Assembly: GCF_027158205.1 (NCBI RefSeq) | Contig: NZ_JAPVLU010000011.1 | Location: 62,001-126,000 of the forward strand | Origin: Streptomyces sp. H39-S7 | GTDB taxonomy: Bacteria > Actinomycetota > Actinomycetes > Streptomycetales > Streptomycetaceae | Length of the DNA: 64,000 nucleotides | Direction: 5' to 3' | Part shown: positions 14,713 through 22,293 of the stretch, one piece after another | Position numbering within the stretch: the stretch's first letter is position 1 | Layout of the letters: the number at the start of each line of letters is the position of its first letter | Position numbers and translations under genes: made by a program | Notes under the pieces: model-generated | What the model saw: the letters and a program-made list of their open reading frames with translations, nothing else | Databases searched by the model: none | Told to the model about the DNA's origin: nothing

Positions 14713-15774
14713 GTGGTGACGGATGATGCTGGTGTGCCGTTGCCTCGCCGGCCCGCCCTGGTGGCCCGGGAGACGACTGCTTCGTTTCTTGGCCGGTTGG
14801 CGGAGATGAATGATCTGGCGTTCGGGGAGTTGACTCGCCGGGTGGGTGGCCCGCGAGGACTCAATGACGCTGATCCTCGGCTGCAGGAGGTGTGGCTGGG
14901 GCCGGTGGCACGCGCCCGGCTGGCCCGAGTCTGCCGCAGGCCGCAGGCCCAACTGGAAGCGGTGCTACCGACGTTGGGCCAGGCCCCGATCACGGCGAGG
15001 GCACGGTGCCAAGTGCGGGTGGAAGCATGGCCTGAGCCCGGACGGCCTGTGCAGGCGTGTGCGCTGTGTATCGCGGGCAAGTCGGAGTGCCCGGTGTGGC
15101 AGGTGTGTGCCGACACGTGGACGGTGTGTACCCGGCACGGTCAGTGGACGGGTGAGGCCGACGGGCGGTTTCAGTGGGGGGTGGCGCGGGCGCCTGAGGT
15201 GGTGGAGGCGCAGGTGCGCAGACAACGCTATGAGCGCAGGACGGGGTTGTACGGGCGCGCCCTGATGGCGGACGCCCTGCAGATAGCCGTCTACTGGTGG
15301 CAGTGTCGGCAGATGGGGTCGCGGGGAGTGTGGGCTGCGCGGCAGGACACCTTGGGGGTGAGCCGCAGCGCGCTGTGGGCGGTGCCGCTGGTGGTGTACC
15401 CGGAGGCGGTGGTGGTTGCGGAGGCGATGGCGGTGCGGGAGCGGCAGCGGGCCTTGGGCCGAAGCTTCGCTGGTGGTCCGGCAGGCTGGACGACGGGCCG
15501 GTGGGTGGAGTGGGTCGGCGCGCGGCTCGAGATGCGCGAGGAGATGGCGCAGGGCGGGCACCGGGCGCTGGAAGCGTGGTTGATGCTGCACCGCAATACG
15601 GTGCCGGTAGTGGAGAGGCAGGCGGCCCCGGCTCCGCCGGCCGGGTACCGCAGTGTGCCGCTGCGGATGCTGGAGCCTCATCGGTCGGTGGCTGCCTTCG
15701 GAGCATTGGAGCAGGTGTCGTGTCTGCCGTGGCGGTTGGGGTCGCCAATGACGAGTGTGGGGCTGCGGGGGTGA
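14713..15774 (+). CDS. tniQ: TniQ-like target-selection protein (first copy)
   Basis: A protein of about 353 residues, with GTG starts at 14713 or 14716. It has the TniQ outline: an N-terminal RETTASFLGRLAEMNDLAFG segment, a zinc-binding pair CALC and VCTRHGQW (about 116-146), and the C-terminal LEQVSCLPWRLGSP. The same landmarks occur in the second tniQ at 24891 (ESTGSFVSRLAAAHG, CELC, VCARHGRW, LEELTCMPWRFG), so the two are paralogues. TniQ proteins choose the target in Tn7-like transposition. The gene is wedged between tap and tpg in the opposite orientation with only about 70 bp and 37 bp to its neighbours. Confidence 0.75.
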   Translation: MVTDDAGVPLPRRPALVARETTASFLGRLAEMNDLAFGELTRRVGGPRGLNDADPRLQEVWLGPVARARLARVCRRPQAQLEAVLPTLGQAPITARARCQVRVEAWPEPGRPVQACALCIAGKSECPVWQVCADTWTVCTRHGQWTGEADGRFQWGVARAPEVVEAQVRRQRYERRTGLYGRALMADALQIAVYWWQCRQMGSRGVWAARQDTLGVSRSALWAVPLVVYPEAVVVAEAMAVRERQRALGRSFAGGPAGWTTGRWVEWVGARLEMREEMAQGGHRALEAWLMLHRNTVPVVERQAAPAPPAGYRSVPLRMLEPHRSVAAFGALEQVSCLPWRLGSPMTSVGLRG

Positions 15775-15810
15775 GGGCGGTGGCGCTTGGCCCGTTTGCT
15801 GATCTGCGGG

Positions 15811-17829
15811 TCAGGGGGAGCGGTCCTTGATGTAGCGGGCGGGGTTGGCTCCTTCGTCGAATATCTGCTGGTACCAGTCGAAGATCCGGGTGCCCTCTTC
15901 TTTGACCCAGCCGGGGTTGACGCCCAGGCGGAACGCTCCTGCGACGGGTGTGCCGTCCTTGGCATGGGGGACCACGTCCAGCGCGGTGGGTTCGTGTGCG
16001 GGGTACAGGGCGCAGTCGGTGAGGACGGCCAGGGGGTAGCGGCCGATCAGTTGGGCGGTCTTGGTCATTTTGCGGTGCATGTTGACGCGGGAGCGGGAGA
16101 TGATCGCGGCGCGCAGGTCGGGTCGCCAAGTCGGGGTGTTCAGGGCGGGCCACGGTTCGTACGGGGCGCGGCGTGGGTCGCGGGGTCCTTCGCGGAGTTT
16201 GCCGATACCGCCCTTGCCGGTGGCTTTGATCGCGGTCAGCAGCGAGCGCAGCGCGGGGTCAGCGGTGGGGAGGGCGTGCATCGCGTCGAGGAAGGCGGCA
16301 GAGGGCATGCCGACAGTGATGCCGAGGTCTTTCATGGTGGCGAGGTAGGCGTCGCGGAGCCGCTCGTACCAAGGGTCGAAGTAGCGAGTGGCGTCGGGTC
16401 GCAGGTACGCCTCCGAGGGCTGCACGGTCATACCGAGTTCGGCGGCGTACGCGAGGGTCGGAGTGGCGTACCAGGCTGGCCCGGTGGGCGGTTGGCCGCT
16501 GGAGGTGAAGGGCGAGGGCAGTGCGGGGTTTGTCTCGCAGCCGCTGAGGTCGCAGTACCAGGAGCCGGGGATTTTCGGGCTGAAGGCGGGCCGGACGACG
16601 TGCTCGGGCGGGGTGTTGGCTCCGACGAGGAGGCCGGAGGAGGAGGACGCAAAAGCCAGGTTGATGTCGATGCCCACGATGTAGGAGTAGATGCGCTCTT
16701 CGTCCGGGGTCGACGGGCGCTTCCAGTCCCAGGCCTCTTCGTCCAGGGCGTCACGCGGGTCGCGGCCTTGCGCGAGGGGGTGCGCGTCGTGGGCTTCGGG
16801 CGGGGCCGGGTCCAGGGGCTGCCACAGGCCGGCGGGATTGGTGTCGGAGTGCCAGGTGCCGTCCTGACTGCGGACGGGGCGGGTGGGCGGCCGCAGGGCG
16901 GTCATGAGGTGCTGACCGCAGACGGCGGTGGATCCGCGGGGGGTCAGGACCCGGTCGGCGTAGGTGCCCAGCAGGCGGGCCAGGACGCTGGGGGTGAGAT
17001 CGGCGGGAGGGTTCCAGCCTCCTTCGGACAACGCGCCCCAGGGGATGACAGCTACCTGGACGCAGCGGCGGCGCCCGGGCTGGGGTGGTTGGTAGATCCG
17101 AGCCCAGGAACCGAAGCCGCTGCGAGGCACATTCCAACGGTCGCTGGTGAGGGCGGCAAGGACGGGGTGGTCGTCGGGCAGGCACAGGCGGGCACGGTCC
17201 TCCAGGGCCGGAGGCAGGCCGAGGTAGTCAGCAGCGGAGGAGACCAGGACCAGCAGAGGGTCCGCAGCACGGTCAAAGGGACTGAGACGCGCCTGACCGA
17301 GACCCGCCTCAAGGGCCCAGTGCAGCACGTCGGGGAAGGTGCGGGCCGGGCAGCGGCGGACGGAGCCGTCGGCGAGATGAGCGGTCAGGCAATCGGTGTA
17401 GGCCAGTACGGCCAGCGGGCCGGCGGGAAACCTGTCGTCGGGTGCCGGCGCGCCGGCACCCGGCCCGTGCGATGGGGTGCGGGAGGCGACCCGGGCCGGC
17501 ACAGAGCTGAGTGGGGTGGGCAGGGGCGAGGACTCGGAGGGCAGCAGCGTGGGCGGGACGGGGGCCGGCTGCGCGCTCTCCCAGGTGAGCAGGCCGTTCA
17601 TAAGGCGGGCGTACGCAGCGCGGTCGATGCCCGCCGACTCGACGAGTCCGCTCTCCCAAGCTTCAGCGAGTTCCGGGGCAGTGCCCAGGGCGTTTGCCAG
17701 GGTGGTCAGGGAGAATCCGGCCGCCAGGCGTAATCGTCGGCGTTCGTCGGGATGCGGTAGCGGGGCGGCCAATTGGGCCAGGAGCGCGTCGACTCCGGCG
17801 AAGACATGGTCACTGGGATCATCAGGCAC
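15811..17829 (-). CDS. tap: Telomere-associated protein Tap
   Basis: The 672-residue protein matches Tap of linear Streptomyces replicons. It has an N-terminal HTH (ERRRLRLAAGFSLTTLANAL), a long central region, IYSYIVGIDINLAFA, PEHVVRPAFSPKIPGSWYCD, GPAWYATPTLAYAAELG, AIKATGKGGIGKLR, and RAAIISRSRVNMHRKMTKTA followed by LIGRYPLAVLTDC near the C-terminus. Tap binds the 3' telomere overhang and recruits Tpg. The length is in the normal range and no frame break is seen. GTG start. In the usual arrangement tap is directly followed by tpg; here a tniQ gene interrupts. Confidence 0.92.
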   Translation of the reverse strand: MPDDPSDHVFAGVDALLAQLAAPLPHPDERRRLRLAAGFSLTTLANALGTAPELAEAWESGLVESAGIDRAAYARLMNGLLTWESAQPAPVPPTLLPSESSPLPTPLSSVPARVASRTPSHGPGAGAPAPDDRFPAGPLAVLAYTDCLTAHLADGSVRRCPARTFPDVLHWALEAGLGQARLSPFDRAADPLLVLVSSAADYLGLPPALEDRARLCLPDDHPVLAALTSDRWNVPRSGFGSWARIYQPPQPGRRRCVQVAVIPWGALSEGGWNPPADLTPSVLARLLGTYADRVLTPRGSTAVCGQHLMTALRPPTRPVRSQDGTWHSDTNPAGLWQPLDPAPPEAHDAHPLAQGRDPRDALDEEAWDWKRPSTPDEERIYSYIVGIDINLAFASSSSGLLVGANTPPEHVVRPAFSPKIPGSWYCDLSGCETNPALPSPFTSSGQPPTGPAWYATPTLAYAAELGMTVQPSEAYLRPDATRYFDPWYERLRDAYLATMKDLGITVGMPSAAFLDAMHALPTADPALRSLLTAIKATGKGGIGKLREGPRDPRRAPYEPWPALNTPTWRPDLRAAIISRSRVNMHRKMTKTAQLIGRYPLAVLTDCALYPAHEPTALDVVPHAKDGTPVAGAFRLGVNPGWVKEEGTRIFDWYQQIFDEGANPARYIKDRSP

Positions 17830-18013
17830 GGACCTAAGTTTTCATGGACCGCAGGCACGAATCCTACCGGGGTGGGGCGGAGGTGCCGGTCTGTTGTGAG
17901 TGGTGCGATTCGCGACCGCGGGTCACGTGCAACGGGTACGGTGGTGCACATTTACCGATGCACCCGTCCCGGCGGCGAGCGCCAACGTCCGGCGGGCTAC
18001 GAAAAGGTGATGG

Positions 18014-18775
18014 GTGGTCAGGGACCTGCAGGTGGTGCATCTGGACGCGTCCGGCAGGACTCGGAAGATACCGGCAGCTCACGCGGGACAGACCCCGCTG
18101 ACGCAACGCCAGCCGGTATGGACGCCAGGGCGGCACCCTTCCGAACGCAGCATCGCGACGTTGTGGTGGTCGGCTACCACTCATGAGCTGGTGGGCTGCC
18201 GGTCGTTGGATCGGCTGTCGGTGGCCATGCTGTTGGATTTCAACCCCGCAGTCGTGGACTTCACCGCGTGGGCAGCGCAGTTGGAGTGGCGGGAACGAGG
18301 CCGGGTACGCACGTTGGTTCCGGACTTCTTCGTCCGCACGGCCACAGGTGCCACCGTTGTGGTGCACTGCCCTCCAGCCGCCGGCCCCAGCAAGCGCTGG
18401 CACGACCAGCGCGAGGTACTGCAGCAGGCCTGTCAGGAAGCGGGCTGGCAGTTGGGGGAACCGCGGGTCCCCGGCCCGATGGCGCAGAGCAATTTGCGGT
18501 GGGTCTCGCGATATCGGCAGCCCCGCAACAGCGATCGTGCCGTGGAACGGGCCTTGTGGCAGGCCGTCACCGCACCGAGGCCGCTCGGCGACATCGTCCG
18601 GGCCTGCGGGGTGCCGCGGCTGCTCGCCCTGCCGCGCCTGTTTCACATGCTGTGGCGGGGCGATCTGTCGATGGACTGGAGCCTGCCGTTGGGGCCTGGC
18701 GCACTGTTGCAGCGCTCGGACCGTACCGCGCCGGCTGCGACCTTCCAGCCCTATTCTCTTATGAGCGCTCAGTGA
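18014..18775 (+). CDS. tnsA: TnsA-like transposase endonuclease subunit
   Basis: The 253-residue protein has the TnsA N-terminal fold outline: HPSERSIATLWW with a candidate catalytic Glu, LLDFNPAVVDFTAWAAQLEW, then LVPDFFVRTATGATVVVH. The Asp of PDFF is present, but where canonical TnsA has QxK after the next strand this protein reads VVVHCPP, so the catalytic Lys is not obvious. The C-terminal part has SNLRWVSRYRQPRN and a winged-helix-like end. GTG start with AAAGG upstream. Its stop overlaps the tnsB start (GTGA). In Tn7, TnsA cuts the 5' ends and works together with TnsB. Confidence 0.8.
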   Translation: MVRDLQVVHLDASGRTRKIPAAHAGQTPLTQRQPVWTPGRHPSERSIATLWWSATTHELVGCRSLDRLSVAMLLDFNPAVVDFTAWAAQLEWRERGRVRTLVPDFFVRTATGATVVVHCPPAAGPSKRWHDQREVLQQACQEAGWQLGEPRVPGPMAQSNLRWVSRYRQPRNSDRAVERALWQAVTAPRPLGDIVRACGVPRLLALPRLFHMLWRGDLSMDWSLPLGPGALLQRSDRTAPAATFQPYSLMSAQ

Positions 18776-21231
18776 ATCGGACCCCCACAGAGCAGCCCTC
18801 GGCACTACCTGCGGCCACCCGTGCGCATCATGGCGTGCTCGCCTCGGGCGACATGATCCGCTGGCGAGGCGAGCTCTACACGGTCGCGAGCCTGGACGGG
18901 GTCACGGTGCAACTGCAGCCGCGGCCGGGCAGCGGCCTGCTTCCGGTGGCGGCGCCGCTGGCTGCGCTGGCCGCCGCTGACGACTTCGCCGTCCTGGACC
19001 CGGACGGCCAGCCCCTGACCCACCTGGTCCTGCCCGACTGGTCCCTGCTGCAGGGCGTCAGTCCCGACGCCGCTGTCGAAGCACGGTTGTGGGAACGGCA
19101 CATCGTCGAGATCGACACCGGGGTCCTGCCCGGGCGGCCGCAGGGCAGTGTGCCGCGGCCGGGCTATGCACCCGAGCAGTTCACGCTGATCGAGCGGTAC
19201 AAGGCCAAGGCCGAGGAGCTCAATGCGGTCCTGGACCTCGCAGTGTCGTGGCACACCGTGCAACGCAAAAGGTTGCTGTACCGGCAGCAGGGGATCTGGG
19301 GTTTGGTCGACAAGCGGCGTGTGCCGGCGCCATCGCCGCACGGGCGCACCGATCCGCGGGTGGTGGACACCTTGCTGGCGCTGGTCGAGCACCGGGCCCG
19401 CCAGTCCACGATCACCGCTCGGGGGCTGTTTCGTCTGCTGCGGCGGGCGGTGCGTTCCACGTGCGGGGAGCAGGTGAAGGTACCGGCCGACTCCACGCTG
19501 TACACGCTGCTGGAGCGGCTGGACATCAAGGTCAAGGATCTGCGCTCCCCCGTCCGCCGCCGGTTGGACCGCACGAACCGGCCGGATCCGCCGTTCGGCG
19601 TGAGCACCGCGCTGGCCCCCGGTGAACTGGTGCAAATCGACTCCACCGACCTGGACGTGAAGGTGCTGGGCGATGACGGCCAGCCCACCTCGGCGGAACT
19701 GACCGCAATGGTCGACGTGTGCACCCGCACGCTGATCGCGGCGGTCGTGCGGGCCAAGACCGCCCGGGGTCGCAAGATCCGCCAGCACAGCAACGCGCTG
19801 ATCGCCGCCCGCCGCAGCACCGGACGGGCCACCAAGGCCGTCGACGCGTGCTTACTGCTCGCCCAGGGGCTCGTGCCGGCCCCGATGCGGCCGGGCTTCA
19901 GCCCGCTGGCGCATGCCAGCGTCTCCGATCTGCCCTATGAGGATCTACTGGAAGCCGACCCGCGGATGGCGCAGGCCGCGGCCCGTCCCATCATCATCCC
20001 GGACATCATCGTCATCGACCACGGGTCGGTGTTCGCCGGGAAGGCCTTCGCAGACGCCTGTCAGTACATGGGGATCTCGGTGCGTTCGGCCCGTCGGCGC
20101 ACCCCCACCGACAAGGCGATCGTCGAGCGGACCTTCGGCGCGGTGAAATCGATGTTCAGCCAGTTCGTGAACACCTACACCGGCAGCGACATCAGTCACC
20201 GCGGCCGCACCCTCGACGGCGAAAGGCTGTGGAACCTCACCAAACTCGACGACATGGTCCAGGAATGGATCGCTCTGGAGTGGCAGAACCATCCACACGA
20301 CGAGCTCCGCAACCCCTACGACCCGAATCTGCCGCCGCTGAGCCCGAACCAGATGTACAGCGCCTGTGTACAGGCGGCCGGGTACCTGCCGGTGCCGCTG
20401 GGACGGGAGGACTATCTGCGGCTGCTGCCCACCGCGTGGGTGGGGGTGCGCGATGAGGGCATCACGTTCAGGAACCGGGTGTACGAGAACCCGCGCGGTG
20501 AACTCAACAACTACCGACACCAACGGTCGGGGCTGGGCGGAAAACGGCGGGGCGGCTGGGAGCTACGCTACAACCCCTACACACCGGAACAGGTATGGCT
20601 CTACGACCACCACAAGAACCGGTGGGTGGACGCGATGTTCCGCCACCAGCACCTCATTGGTGCGCCGTGGACGCAGTACCTATGGGATATCGCCACCGCT
20701 GAGCATGTCGATCGTGGGGGTCGCAAGGACGACGACGGGGCCATCGCGCAGGCGTTGACGGAGCTGTTGGAGCGGGCCGGGCGAGGGCCGGACGAGACCG
20801 CGACGGCGCCCGTGCCGGACGGCTGGGGCCCGGTCCTGCCCGCTGCCGCACCCGGCACGCCCTTCGATCCATACGCCAGCCTGCCGGGCGGCACGGACCT
20901 GCCGCTGAGCGAACTGGATGTGGCCGCCACCGGCATGTACACGCTGCCTGGGCCCGCCGACCTGGCCCGGCGCGGCGGCCACGGACACGATCCGCTGCTG
21001 TTCTCCCCGGCGGCCCAGCATGGTGAGCAGGTCTGGACGCAGGAGGCCATGGACACGTTCAAGGCCGACTACTTCGCCGGGCTGCCTCCCCTGGAAGAGG
21101 ACGGGGTGACGCTGACGGACGATCTGCTGCTGCCCGGCGTCGCTGGTAGCGGGGCAGGGTCAGCTGCCGAACGGTTCGACCTACCCGACGATGACCTGAA
21201 GGATGGACATGAGCCGCCGCAAAATCGATGA
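18772..21231 (+). CDS. tnsB: TnsB-like DDE transposase (Mu/TniA type)
   Basis: The 819-residue integrase-fold transposase has an intact DD35E triad: Asp290 in VQIDSTDLDV, Asp416 in IVIDHGSVFAG and Glu452 in KAIVERTFGAVKS. The N-terminal region holds HTH-like DNA-binding segments (EELNAVLDLAVSWHTVQRKR), and after the catalytic core comes a Mu-type beta barrel (ELRYNPYTPEQVWLYD near 600). The C-terminal tail is acidic and rich in Pro/Leu, as expected for the part that touches TnsC. GTG start in a four-base overlap with tnsA. It cuts and joins transposon 3' ends. Confidence 0.92.
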   Translation: MNRTPTEQPSALPAATRAHHGVLASGDMIRWRGELYTVASLDGVTVQLQPRPGSGLLPVAAPLAALAAADDFAVLDPDGQPLTHLVLPDWSLLQGVSPDAAVEARLWERHIVEIDTGVLPGRPQGSVPRPGYAPEQFTLIERYKAKAEELNAVLDLAVSWHTVQRKRLLYRQQGIWGLVDKRRVPAPSPHGRTDPRVVDTLLALVEHRARQSTITARGLFRLLRRAVRSTCGEQVKVPADSTLYTLLERLDIKVKDLRSPVRRRLDRTNRPDPPFGVSTALAPGELVQIDSTDLDVKVLGDDGQPTSAELTAMVDVCTRTLIAAVVRAKTARGRKIRQHSNALIAARRSTGRATKAVDACLLLAQGLVPAPMRPGFSPLAHASVSDLPYEDLLEADPRMAQAAARPIIIPDIIVIDHGSVFAGKAFADACQYMGISVRSARRRTPTDKAIVERTFGAVKSMFSQFVNTYTGSDISHRGRTLDGERLWNLTKLDDMVQEWIALEWQNHPHDELRNPYDPNLPPLSPNQMYSACVQAAGYLPVPLGREDYLRLLPTAWVGVRDEGITFRNRVYENPRGELNNYRHQRSGLGGKRRGGWELRYNPYTPEQVWLYDHHKNRWVDAMFRHQHLIGAPWTQYLWDIATAEHVDRGGRKDDDGAIAQALTELLERAGRGPDETATAPVPDGWGPVLPAAAPGTPFDPYASLPGGTDLPLSELDVAATGMYTLPGPADLARRGGHGHDPLLFSPAAQHGEQVWTQEAMDTFKADYFAGLPPLEEDGVTLTDDLLLPGVAGSGAGSAAERFDLPDDDLKDGHEPPQNR

Positions 21232-22252
21232 CGAGGTAGTCCGTGACCTCGTCGAGGGCCCGGCCCGGCGCCGCCCGCCGGAACCGGAGTGGCGTGACAC
21301 GCTGCCCAACTGGCGGGCCTCCTGCGACCGGGTCCTGGACCCACCCGACCTGGCGGACTGCGCACCGCTTGGCCTGCCGGTCACCGATGACGATCCGCGG
21401 CTGCTGTTCCACGGCAGCATGCGCCCGGTGGCCACCCCGGCCATCAACCAGGCCCTGCTCGTGGTGCGGACCCAGCTGCAGGCTAACGCCCGGCGGGAAA
21501 CGGGCCGCATCGGCGTCATCATCGACGGGCCCAAGAACACCGGCAAGACCATGTTGATGCAGTACATCGGCCGGCACTACGAGATGCGACTGAACGAGCT
21601 CTACGAGCGGGACGAGGACCGCATCCCGGTCATCGCGCTCAGCGTGCCGGCCCAGGGCCGGGGCGGAGCGCGCAACTGGGCTGCGGCGTTCGCCTACTTC
21701 CTGGGTCTGGAGCGGGACGGGGGCAGCGACCCGACCAAGTCGATCTGCCACGTGATGAAGCACTGCCGGACCCAACTGGTCCTCATTGATGGCATGGAGC
21801 GGCTGCAGCCCGGCGCTGATGTCCAGCAGACCTTCGCATTCCTCGAACACATCAGCGACGAGACCGGTGCCACGTTCGTGTACTGCGGGCGCAACAGCCG
21901 TTCCATCGTGGACCCGATGACCCGCGACCGGGCCACGAAACTGGAGGACAACGAGGACCCGTGGGGCGATCATCCGGTGCTGTGCACCAGCCGGCTGGGC
22001 TACGACGATACCGGCCGCGACAAGTTCCGCCGCATCGTCAACAAGTTCGACAAGGACCTTCGGCTGCACCACCACGAGCCCGGTGACCTCACCCGGCTGG
22101 CCCCGGTCTTGCACCTGCGCAGCAAGGGGTATCTGCGGGCGCTGTCACAACTGATCTGTCAGGCCGCGCAGCGGGCCATCTTGACGCAGGAGGAACGCAT
22201 CACCGAACAGCTGCTGGACACCCTCGCCGTGGGTCGCACCATCGCCATCTGA
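21203..22252 (+). CDS. tnsC: TnsC/TniB-like AAA+ regulator
   Basis: The 349-residue ATPase has Walker A GPKNTGKT at 109-116 and a Walker B-like TQLVLIDGME. Further motifs such as FVYCGRNSRSI and a lid rich in Arg/Leu follow. Its start overlaps the end of tnsB by 29 bp, so tnsA, tnsB and tnsC are one coupled operon. In Tn7-like systems this protein links TniQ/target to the transposase and gives target immunity. It ends convergently with a helicase gene 41 bp away. Confidence 0.88.
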   Translation: MDMSRRKIDDEVVRDLVEGPARRRPPEPEWRDTLPNWRASCDRVLDPPDLADCAPLGLPVTDDDPRLLFHGSMRPVATPAINQALLVVRTQLQANARRETGRIGVIIDGPKNTGKTMLMQYIGRHYEMRLNELYERDEDRIPVIALSVPAQGRGGARNWAAAFAYFLGLERDGGSDPTKSICHVMKHCRTQLVLIDGMERLQPGADVQQTFAFLEHISDETGATFVYCGRNSRSIVDPMTRDRATKLEDNEDPWGDHPVLCTSRLGYDDTGRDKFRRIVNKFDKDLRLHHHEPGDLTRLAPVLHLRSKGYLRALSQLICQAAQRAILTQEERITEQLLDTLAVGRTIAI

Positions 22253-22293
22253 TCCGCGCCTACCGCTAGGAGCTATCCGCAAGGGCACGGGCG

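Noticed and set aside
15787-17733. 648-codon plus-strand frame opposite tap
   Set aside because: Gly/Arg/Val-rich, no family resemblance. The minus strand encodes Tap with many conserved motifs.
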